Positions 39,039 to 45,824 of a stretch of DNA of 64,000 bases are shown here, one piece after another. Position 1 is the stretch's first letter. Every line of letters begins with the position of its first letter. The notes beneath the pieces are model-generated. The model ran no database searches and was not told the DNA's origin. It saw only the letters and a program-made list of their open reading frames with translations. Location: contig JBALWH010000002.1 in the NCBI GenBank assembly GCA_036960175.1, positions 62,001 to 126,000 on the forward strand, written 5' to 3'. The stretch comes from Motiliproteus sp036960175. GTDB lineage: Bacteria > Pseudomonadota > Gammaproteobacteria > Pseudomonadales > Balneatricaceae. The position numbers were made by a program, and so were the translations under genes.

Positions 39039-39048
39039 TAGACATTAG

Positions 39049-39072
39049 CCCTTACTTATTAAATAGTAAGGG
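39049..39072 (+). promoter_or_regulatory. Stem-loop in the csrA 5' region
   Basis: CCCTTACT and AGTAAGGG form a perfect 8-bp stem around an 8-base AT loop, 31 bases before csrA. It could be a weak lysC terminator (only TTCTT follows) or a leader structure. CsrA often represses its own leader; AAGGAGAAC in the csrA ribosome-binding site contains the GGA core it recognises. Confidence 0.45.
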
Positions 39073-39103
39073 TTCTTGGTGATTGGTAGTTAAGGAGAAC
39101 TAT

Positions 39104-39286
39104 ATGTTAATACTGACCCGTCGGGTGGGTGAGACGTTGATGGTCGGTGACGATGTTACTGTTACTGTGCTAGGTGTTAAAGGCAACCAGGTGCGTATCG
39201 GTGTCAACGCTCCTAAAGAGGTTTCTGTGCATCGAGAGGAGATCTACCAGCGTATTCAAAAGGAAAAAGAAAATAATGAGGATTAA
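39104..39286 (+). CDS. csrA: Carbon storage regulator CsrA/RsmA
   Basis: Small RNA-binding dimer that controls translation and stability of many mRNAs by binding GGA motifs. The 60-residue sequence begins MLILTRRVGETLMVGDDV and contains VKGNQVRIGVNAPKEVSVHR; the conserved R44 in VHREEI and the N-terminal L4/R6 RNA-contact residues are present. The ATG at 39104 has AAGGAG 6 bases upstream; an ATG at 39083 is not supported by the family. It lies between lysC and tRNA-Ser, as in Pseudomonas. Its terminator overlaps its last codons. Confidence 0.97.
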   Translation: MLILTRRVGETLMVGDDVTVTVLGVKGNQVRIGVNAPKEVSVHREEIYQRIQKEKENNED

Positions 39287-39308
39287 TCCTCATTTTGTTT
39301 TTTTTCCA
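39275..39308 (+). terminator. Terminator of csrA
   Basis: A perfect 20-base palindrome AATGAGGATTAATCCTCATT (39275-39294), which includes the csrA stop codon, is followed by TTTTG and a long T-run. Confidence 0.92.
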
Positions 39309-39352
39309 CTTCCTTTTAGAAAATCAATTCGGTAAGATGCGTCTCCGTTGTT

Positions 39353-39442
39353 GGTGAGCTGGCCGAGTGGCTGAAGGCGCGCCCCTGCTAAGGGCGTATA
39401 GGAGAAATCTTATCGAGGGTTCGAATCCCTCGCTCACCGCCA
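39353..39442 (+). tRNA. tRNA-Ser(GCU)
   Basis: A 90-base class II tRNA. The acceptor stem GGTGAGC pairs with GCTCACC, with discriminator G and an encoded CCA. The anticodon loop CCCCTGCTAAGGG has anticodon GCT, reading AGC and AGT. A long variable arm (GTATAGGAGAAATCTTATC) and the T arm GAGGGTTCGAATCCCTC complete it. Confidence 0.97.
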
Positions 39443-39454
39443 TCAACGATGTGT

Positions 39455-39531
39455 GCGCCCGTAGCTCAGCTGGATAGAGTACTCGGCTACGAACCGAGCG
39501 GTCAGAGGTTCGAATCCTCTCGGGCGCACCA
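39455..39531 (+). tRNA. tRNA-Arg(ACG), copy 1
   Basis: A 77-base tRNA: acceptor GCGCCCG/CGGGCGC, D arm AGCTCAGCTGGATAGAGT, anticodon stem-loop CTCGGCTACGAACCGAG with anticodon ACG (read as ICG), T arm AGAGGTTCGAATCCTCT and an encoded CCA. It lies 12 bases after tRNA-Ser and is probably processed from the same transcript. Confidence 0.97.
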
Positions 39532-39597
39532 ACTTTTAAAAAATTCTCACGGGTCGCTGTGAGTGCAGGATATAGTCCTGAACGGTTTTACCATTGT

Positions 39598-39674
39598 GCG
39601 CCCGTAGCTCAGCTGGATAGAGTACTCGGCTACGAACCGAGCGGTCAGAGGTTCGAATCCTCTCGGGCGCACCA
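39598..39674 (+). tRNA. tRNA-Arg(ACG), copy 2
   Basis: A 77-base tRNA identical in every base to the copy at 39455-39531, including the encoded CCA and the preceding TGT. The 66-base spacer between the copies is unique sequence. A tandem duplication that raises the dose of this arginine tRNA is the simplest reading. Confidence 0.97.
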
Positions 39675-40091
39675 CCTTCTTCTTTACTCCTTCAAGAAAT
39701 CAACTCAATAGTCCATCGTCAAGACTGGATTTGAGGCTATTCTGCGTTTAGGTGGTCTGTTGTTTATCTGATCCCTACTTTGTGACCCTCTGCGGCGACT
39801 AACAAGCAGAGAGAGCCCTTCTGTTTCTTCGCTATGTGTTTGCTTTGCTTGCCAGCTGTGCGGCCTCGTGGAGGCTGTTACGGCGTTGCATCGGGAAGAC
39901 TTCCATGGGCAACGTCATTAGTGGAAAGAAGCGCGCCTTCAGAGTGAGATTTGTCGTAGTTCTGTGTCAGCCCGAACGGCATGGTCGCAAAGTTTATTGT
40001 CTGATTATGAGAAAACCAACAGGGGTTTTGGTCCTGAGCGCTGCTTTCGGTATAATTGCCCTCCTCCCTGTCCCACTAAGAAGCAGTTGTA
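39675..40091. other. Intergenic region between tRNAs and thiI
   Basis: About 417 bases. An open frame at 39836-40120 has no ribosome-binding site or family resemblance and runs into thiI, so I do not call a gene. CTCTGC/GCAGAG (39788-39811) forms a weak hairpin. The thiI promoter lies at its right end. Confidence 0.5.
40028..40056 (+). promoter_or_regulatory. Sigma-70 promoter of thiI
   Basis: TTGGTC at 40028-40033, a 17-base spacer and a perfect TATAAT at 40051-40056, 35 bases before the thiI start. Confidence 0.7.
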
Positions 40092-41546
40092 ATGAAATTT
40101 ATCGTAAAGCTCTTTCCTGAAATAACTATTAAGAGCAAGCCTGTCCGTAAGCGGTTTATCCAGCGGCTGCAATCCAACCTGCAGATTATCTTACGTCGAA
40201 TTGATGAGCGTACTCAGGTTCGCGGCCAATGGGATAAAGTTATTGTAGAGACCAAGCCTCAGGACGAGGCTCAGCTCGCTGCTACGATCGAGGCGCTGAA
40301 ATGTACTCCAGGTATCGCCTATTTTATTGAGGTGACCGAACATCCTTTGGGGAGCTTTGATGAGGTGTTCGAGCTGACTAAGGATGTTTATGCCGATAAA
40401 ATAGCCGGTAAAACTTTTGTGGTGCGGGTTAAGCGGGCCGGTATACATGAATTCAAATCCGGTGATTTGGAGCGCTATGTGGGTGGTGGTCTGTTGCAGC
40501 ACACCGATGCAGCGGGTGTCGATCTTCATAATCCCGACGTTAAGGTGCAGCTGGAAGTTCGGGACCAGAAACTCTATATCGTTGAAAAACGCTACGACGG
40601 TCTGGGTGGCTTCCCGATGGGGAGTCAGGATGGGGTGTTGTCGCTGATGTCAGGAGGCTTTGACTCGACGGTTTCCAGCTATATGACTATGAGGCGAGGC
40701 TGTAAAACCCATTTTTGTTTTTTCAATCTAGGCGGTGCTGCCCATGAAACCGGGGTCAAGCAGGTATCCTGTTATCTGTGGCAAAGATACAGTTCTTCCC
40801 ATAAGGTTAAATTTATTACCGTGCCTTTTGAGCCAGTAGTGGCAGAAATTCTGACTAAGGTGCACCACTCGCAAATGGGCGTGGTACTTAAGCGAATGAT
40901 GCTGCGAGCTGCGACTCAGGCGGCAGAGCGTATGGGTATCAGTGCGCTGGTGACGGGTGAGAGTATTGCCCAGGTATCCAGCCAGACGTTGCCTAATCTT
41001 GCCGTGATCGATGCCGTTACCAATACTCTAGTGCTGCGGCCGCTGATCACTTCGGATAAGCAGGATATTATCGATATGTCCCGCAAAATCGGAACCCATG
41101 ATTTTGCCAAGAGCATGCCCGAGTACTGCGGAGTTATTTCTGATCGTCCCACGTCCCATGCAAAAATGGCTCGTGTCCTGAAAGAAGAGGCCGAATTTGA
41201 TCTGGCCGTATTAGACCAGGCAGTTGCTGATGCGCAGATGATTCGTATTGACCGGATTGCTGAAGAAGCTCAATCTCAGGTCGAAGTGGAAACCCAGCAG
41301 CAGGTGACCTCTGACGAGGTGATTATTGATATTCGCCATCCAGATGAAGAGGATGCCTCGCCATTGCTGATCAGTGGCATCGAGGTTATTAAAATCCCAT
41401 TTTATTCGTTGGCGACAAAATTCTCCGAGCTGGATCCGCAGCGCGAATACTTGCTGTATTGCCCGAAGGGGGTGATGAGTCAGTTACATGCTTTGTATCT
41501 GAAGGATCAGGGTTTCCAGAATATTAAAATCTATCAGCCGGAATAG
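40092..41546 (+). CDS. thiI: tRNA 4-thiouridine synthetase ThiI
   Basis: Makes 4-thiouridine at tRNA position 8; the enteric enzyme also transfers sulphur to ThiS for the thiamine thiazole. The 484-residue product has a ferredoxin-like/THUMP N-terminus (MKFIVKLFPEITIKSKPVRK). The adenylating PP-loop is SLMSGGFDSTVSS. A C-terminal rhodanese domain (about 400-484) carries the catalytic cysteine in YLLYCPKGVMSQL. This long form with rhodanese is the one able to serve both tRNA and thiamine synthesis, consistent with thiO and thiC in the same window. Confidence 0.96.
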   Translation: MKFIVKLFPEITIKSKPVRKRFIQRLQSNLQIILRRIDERTQVRGQWDKVIVETKPQDEAQLAATIEALKCTPGIAYFIEVTEHPLGSFDEVFELTKDVYADKIAGKTFVVRVKRAGIHEFKSGDLERYVGGGLLQHTDAAGVDLHNPDVKVQLEVRDQKLYIVEKRYDGLGGFPMGSQDGVLSLMSGGFDSTVSSYMTMRRGCKTHFCFFNLGGAAHETGVKQVSCYLWQRYSSSHKVKFITVPFEPVVAEILTKVHHSQMGVVLKRMMLRAATQAAERMGISALVTGESIAQVSSQTLPNLAVIDAVTNTLVLRPLITSDKQDIIDMSRKIGTHDFAKSMPEYCGVISDRPTSHAKMARVLKEEAEFDLAVLDQAVADAQMIRIDRIAEEAQSQVEVETQQQVTSDEVIIDIRHPDEEDASPLLISGIEVIKIPFYSLATKFSELDPQREYLLYCPKGVMSQLHALYLKDQGFQNIKIYQPE

Positions 41547-41594
41547 CAGTTACGCGCACCGCCACAGGCGTTTTATTACCTGTGGCGGTCGGGA

Positions 41595-42518
41595 TTAGAA
41601 GCCTAGCAATGCCTCTATGTGGGCGGCGGTACTATAGGCCAGAGAGCTTGGGTTATACCCTCCTTCCAGCACCGAAACGATACGGTTTTTGGAATAGGTT
41701 CGGGCGGTATCCATCAGCAGCTGGGTGATCCAGCGATAATCATCTTCATTGAGTTTCAGATCTGCCATGGGGTCTTCCCAGTGAGCGTCGAACCCGGCTG
41801 AAATGAAAATCATATCTGGCTTGTGTGTCTGTAGCGCAGGCAAGCAGCGTTTTTCGACAATGTCTCTGAAGGCTTTGCCGTCGCTGCCTGCGGGCAGTGG
41901 GCAGTTAATGATATTCGGTCGTTCTATGTCGCTATAGCGCTCCGGATAGAATGGGTGCTGGAAGGTTGAACACACCAAGACTTCGGGACGGTCTTTAAAA
42001 ATATCAACGGTGCCATTGCCGTGATGTACATCGAAGTCGAAGATCGCGACTCGCTCGATACCGGGCTGAGCCAGGGCATGAATTGCTCCGATAGCAACGT
42101 TATTATAAAAGCAAAAACCCATCGCCTGATTATGCTCGGCATGGTGCCCTGGGGGTCTTACCGCACAAAAAGCGTTATCCGATTTTCCGCTGATTACTCT
42201 ATTGGTGGCCATGATCGCCGAACCTGCTGCCAGCGTAGCTGCATGCAGGGATTGGGGGCACAGGGCGGTATCCTCGTCGGTATATATGACCCCTTTTTCG
42301 GGTAGTTTCATCTTCAGCCGCGTCGGGTGCAGCGGTGCATGGGCTAGCAATAACTGGTCTTCAGAAGCATGTACCGATTGCATATGTACAAGTTCATCTT
42401 TCAGGCCGGTGCGCTCCAGTTGCCGGGCAATGGCAAGCAGTCGGATCGGGCTTTCAGGGTGTTCAGGCCCCATGTTATGCAGGCCGCAATCCTGATGGCT
42501 GATATAGGTAGTGACCAT
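41595..42518 (-). CDS. Histone-deacetylase-family zinc hydrolase
   Basis: A class II HDAC/acetylpolyamine amidohydrolase-like protein, 307 residues. The family's active-site residues are present: RPPGHHAEHNQAMGFCFYNN with the tandem histidines, IFDFDVHHGNGTVDIF with the Asp and His zinc ligands, FISAGFDAHWEDP and the C-terminal VLEGGYN tyrosine. Bacterial members deacylate polyamines or small molecules, or act on proteins; the substrate cannot be read from the sequence. It is transcribed alone, divergent from the receiver-TPR gene. Confidence 0.88.
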   Translation of the reverse strand: MVTTYISHQDCGLHNMGPEHPESPIRLLAIARQLERTGLKDELVHMQSVHASEDQLLLAHAPLHPTRLKMKLPEKGVIYTDEDTALCPQSLHAATLAAGSAIMATNRVISGKSDNAFCAVRPPGHHAEHNQAMGFCFYNNVAIGAIHALAQPGIERVAIFDFDVHHGNGTVDIFKDRPEVLVCSTFQHPFYPERYSDIERPNIINCPLPAGSDGKAFRDIVEKRCLPALQTHKPDMIFISAGFDAHWEDPMADLKLNEDDYRWITQLLMDTARTYSKNRIVSVLEGGYNPSSLAYSTAAHIEALLGF

Positions 42519-42911
42519 AGAGTATTTATTATTCCTTTAGTTAGCCATTGATACATAGCTTAAATAGTCAACAGGCATTGCCTGATAGTGTACTCCAACA
42601 TCAGCAGCGCAGCGCTTATTCAAAAGTATTAACCCCTTAGTTACTTATAGGGAGGGGGTAAGTTTGGTATTACAGGTTTGTATTGCCTCATCTATTGGAA
42701 TTGATGTTAATCAGATGTTTTTTAAACTGGCCGCGGTAATATCGGTTTCACAGCATAGAACTGTTATTCGGCACCGTTGGAATCGCCCTCCTGCGGTGCT
42801 TTTTTTTGTTTTCCTCTCTGTAATCGGCTGTCGTCGTTGCTTCACGCTAAACTTATAGCTATCGTTCCATCACCTTCCGGGTTCCTCCAAATTGCAATGC
42901 AGGGAAATTGA
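42519..42911. other. Divergent intergenic region, HDAC gene to receiver-TPR gene
   Basis: A stretch of 393 bases with no credible protein gene. It holds a plus-strand terminator-like hairpin at 42771-42807 although no plus-strand gene precedes it. Promoters for both flanking genes must be here, but I could not pick convincing hexamers. Confidence 0.5.
42771..42807 (+). terminator. Terminator-like hairpin with no gene upstream
   Basis: GCACCG (42771-42776) pairs with CGGTGC (42794-42799) around a 17-base loop, followed by eight T. The stem is short, but the T-run is strong. It could end a small RNA or act in the leader of the gene at 42912. Confidence 0.5.
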
Positions 42912-44519
42912 GTGTCAGCTGGCATTGAATACAGCAAACAGCGCGTCTTGTTGATAGATAGCAGCGGTAACATGCGCTCTACGATTAAGTCTATGCTGGG
43001 AAGTATTGGCTTTGATCGGGTACAGGCGATGACTACCAGTAAGCGCGCGCTGGAGATGATTGCTGAAACAGATTTCGACATCATCTTGCTAGGTCACAAT
43101 ATCCATGACCGCTATTCAGGATTACAGTTGCTGGAAGAGGCTCGCTTCAAGGGGCTGATCAAACCCTCCTGTTCATGGATCTTGATGTCCAGTGACTCCT
43201 CTCAGGAGTCGATTCTCCTTGCTATCGAAGTGCAGCCCGACGAGGTAATAATCAAACCTTTTTCCATGGAAGAGTTGCGTCAACGGGTCGATTATTTGTG
43301 TCGTCGAAGTGCCGCATTAGCGCCAATCGAAAAGGCCATGGAGCGAAATGCTCCCAATCGCGCGATAAAGCTCTGTGATAGCTTGTTGGCTAAATCCGAT
43401 CCCTATTATGACCAGGCTCAGATGATGAAGGGGAGGTTGTTGCTCGAGGCTGAGCAATACGATAAGGCAGAGCCCATCTTTGAACATTACTATTGGGAAG
43501 GTAAGGATATCAGGCAGGGGTATTTCTTGGCGGAATGCCGGTTTCAACTTGGCCGGCAAGATGAGGCGCAAGAGCTGCTGGAGTCCTTGGTACGTAAGCA
43601 TCCCTTGATGATCGCTGCCTACGACCTGTTGGCGAAAATTCATGAGGCCAAGGGAGATTTGGAACAGGCGCAGAACTTTCTTAAAGAAGGTACTAGTCGT
43701 TCCCCGCTAGGGATAAAGCGACAGCTTGAATTGGGACGAATCGCCACCCATACCAAGCAGTTAGATGTGGCTGAGCAGGCTTACCGGAAATCCATTCATT
43801 TGGGAGAAAAGAGTTTCCAGGCGGCCCCTGACCCCTATCTGCGTTTAGCTAATATCCAGCGGCTGCAGATGGGTACGGCGCTTGATCGGGGTAAGCAAGA
43901 TAAACTGGTAGAAATAGACCGGTTGTTAGCGCAGGCAAAACGCAAGTTTTCGGGCAACCCCCAGTTAAAACTGGGCGCTGAGCTGTTAATGGCAAAAGTG
44001 TTTGAGGATATGGGCGATAATGATCGTGCCGCATCCAGTTTGGATAAAGCTCAGACAATTGCAGACGAAGAAGGCCTGGTCTCTGAGATGGGTCAGATTC
44101 GTCAGCAGGTGTTAGCAGAGGCTGAACCGAGAGTCCAACAACAGCCGCTCGGAGAGCCCGCAGCACAGAAGGGGCCGGTTCAGGATCCGGCAATGAGCGC
44201 CAAGGTTAACCGCATTGGGGTTCGTAACTATATGGCGGGTAAGCCTGGGCAGGCTATTCGCTATTTTGGTATGGCCTTTGAGCATGACAACAGTAACGCA
44301 TCGGCCTTGCTTAACCTGGCTCAGATGTTCCTTGAAGCCGCTCGAGATACACCAAGCCGCAGTGATGAGCGTTTGAAAATGTTTCATCGTTATTTAAAAC
44401 TGGCCGAACGGTTGCCGTTGATGGGTGTCCATAAAGACAAGTTTAATCACCTTAAAAAACTGAGTAACATTAAGTTGGATGCTATTCCAGAAGGCCCTCT
44501 CGGGAATTTACTAAAATAG
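42912..44519 (+). CDS. Pseudo-receiver/TPR regulatory protein
   Basis: An N-terminal CheY-like receiver domain (about residues 10-130) joined to TPR-type repeats (about 140-520), 535 residues in all. The receiver keeps the first acidic residue (VLLIDSS, D16), a serine in WILMSSDSS and the lysine in VIIKPFSMEEL. The phosphoacceptor position, expected after DIILL, is G61 (LLGHNI). It therefore probably does not accept phosphate and may act by protein contact. The repeats include LAKIHEAKGDLEQAQNFLKE and AEQAYRKSIHLGE. The start is GTG with AGGGAA upstream. Two PilZ genes follow, suggesting a signalling locus. Confidence 0.85.
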   Translation: MSAGIEYSKQRVLLIDSSGNMRSTIKSMLGSIGFDRVQAMTTSKRALEMIAETDFDIILLGHNIHDRYSGLQLLEEARFKGLIKPSCSWILMSSDSSQESILLAIEVQPDEVIIKPFSMEELRQRVDYLCRRSAALAPIEKAMERNAPNRAIKLCDSLLAKSDPYYDQAQMMKGRLLLEAEQYDKAEPIFEHYYWEGKDIRQGYFLAECRFQLGRQDEAQELLESLVRKHPLMIAAYDLLAKIHEAKGDLEQAQNFLKEGTSRSPLGIKRQLELGRIATHTKQLDVAEQAYRKSIHLGEKSFQAAPDPYLRLANIQRLQMGTALDRGKQDKLVEIDRLLAQAKRKFSGNPQLKLGAELLMAKVFEDMGDNDRAASSLDKAQTIADEEGLVSEMGQIRQQVLAEAEPRVQQQPLGEPAAQKGPVQDPAMSAKVNRIGVRNYMAGKPGQAIRYFGMAFEHDNSNASALLNLAQMFLEAARDTPSRSDERLKMFHRYLKLAERLPLMGVHKDKFNHLKKLSNIKLDAIPEGPLGNLLK

Positions 44520-44635
44520 GGCTTAAGGAGAATCGGTTTAGGCCGATGAATTATCATGTCTCTTGTGGTATTAATATCATTATAAATAGTGATGTTAGTT
44601 CAAGTACGAATTGCCGAACGGCAAGGGGTTGACGA

Positions 44636-44986
44636 ATGTCAGATGAGCGCCGCTATAGTAAGCGCAGGCATGTGGTCTGGAAAGCGATTATCAGTCGACT
44701 AAATGGCGAGCAGTTTATGGGTAGTACCGCCAATGTTTCTGATGATGGAATGTTCATTATTATCGATAAGCCTTTGATTCCCGGTGAGCGGCTTCATATC
44801 GATGTTGTTTCCAAATGCACTGGGCGTGCCTGTTTCTTTAGTCTTCATGGAGGCGTGGTCTATAATCGCTTGCTTGAATACAATCTGGGTGTTGCCATTG
44901 GCGTACGCCTGGAGGCCCCAGACCAAGCCTACGTTGATATGATTAACAGTTGTGAGCCTTTGCAGCGTGCTGTTTTGGCTAGCTAA
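44636..44986 (+). CDS. PilZ-domain protein (first of pair)
   Basis: Small cytoplasmic PilZ-type protein, 116 residues. The c-di-GMP signature is present: R6xxxR10 in ERRYSKRRHVVW, then NVSDDGMF, matching [DN]xSxxG, about 25 residues later. The start has AAGGGG with 7-base spacing. It is a paralogue of the protein at 45143-45493, with the same length and the shared segments HVVWKA, RLNGEQ and VVSKC-G. It follows the receiver-TPR gene by 116 bases and may be its partner, but that is inference. Confidence 0.87.
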   Translation: MSDERRYSKRRHVVWKAIISRLNGEQFMGSTANVSDDGMFIIIDKPLIPGERLHIDVVSKCTGRACFFSLHGGVVYNRLLEYNLGVAIGVRLEAPDQAYVDMINSCEPLQRAVLAS

Positions 44987-45142
44987 GCATCCCTCCCTCC
45001 TCGTACAAACGACGTCTGCGCCAAGTTGTAATAGCTTGGTTTATATGTGGCTGACGGCCATTAATGTAGATCTGAGTCAAGGTAGTTTTTCCTGAGTTTG
45101 GCTATAGTGTCTTTAAGGCTTATAGCCGAGGGAGGTTTGGCC

Positions 45143-45493
45143 ATGAATACCAATAGAAGAAAGTTGTGTCGCTTGCATGTGGTTTGGAAGGCGACGCTGA
45201 CTCGCTTGAATGGTGAGCAACTACCGGGAAGCACAGATAATGTGTCTGAAGTCGGTATGAATGTAATACTGAATAAGACGCTGGTTATGGGCGAGCCTGT
45301 GCGTGTTGAGGTGGTTTCCAAATGTAGTGGCCAACTCTGTTACTTTCGTCTGGATGGAGTTATCGTTTATAACCATGACTTAGACTCCAGCTTGGGTATT
45401 GCTGTGGGGTTGCGGTTAATGGATCCCTGTCAGCAGTATATCGATTTCGTGCAACGCTATTCCTCCACTCGGGCCCATCTAGTCGCCTGTTGA
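45143..45493 (+). CDS. PilZ-domain protein (second of pair)
   Basis: PilZ-type protein of 116 residues, starting at the ATG at 45143 with a strong GAGGGAGG site 7 bases upstream. An ATG at 45098 is less likely. The motif is R6xxxR10 in NRRKLCRLHVVWKA, then DNVSEVGM. It aligns along its length with the preceding PilZ protein, so the pair arose by tandem duplication and has since diverged substantially. Separate ribosome-binding sites and a 156-base gap suggest independent control. Confidence 0.86.
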   Translation: MNTNRRKLCRLHVVWKATLTRLNGEQLPGSTDNVSEVGMNVILNKTLVMGEPVRVEVVSKCSGQLCYFRLDGVIVYNHDLDSSLGIAVGLRLMDPCQQYIDFVQRYSSTRAHLVAC

Positions 45494-45824
45494 GTTATCT
45501 TTGTAATATTCCTTCCTGCTGATCATTGACCGGATAAATCCGGTAGTGGTCTGTTTTGTTATCAAATCAGCGTCTTTTTGTCATTGAAGAAATTGTGGTT
45601 AATCCTGATCATAGCCCCAGCTACCAGTGCCTTGCTAGTAACTATTTTGTTGCTGGCTGGTTGAAGCTGACATAAAGTTGGCCGATATTGAATAGTCTGG
45701 TAGACATCTAATAAAACAATAAAATGGGCGTTCATGTTGGGCTATGGCTCCGCTGGGTCGTCTGTACAGGGGTTGTGTGAAGCTGAAAGTTTCCCGGGGC
45801 CTGTATCCAATGAAGGTGACACTC
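45494..45824. other. Intergenic region before the DUF1302 gene
   Basis: About 331 bases. It contains the perfect inverted repeat ACCGGAT-AA-ATCCGGT at 45529-45544, 35 bases after the PilZ stop. That repeat may be a weak terminator (no T-run) or an operator. An in-frame ATG at 45744 could extend the next gene but has no ribosome-binding site. I see no other gene. Confidence 0.5.

Noticed and set aside
39836..40120. 94-codon plus-strand open frame before thiI
   Set aside because: No ribosome-binding site, unusual composition, contains the thiI promoter and overlaps the thiI start.
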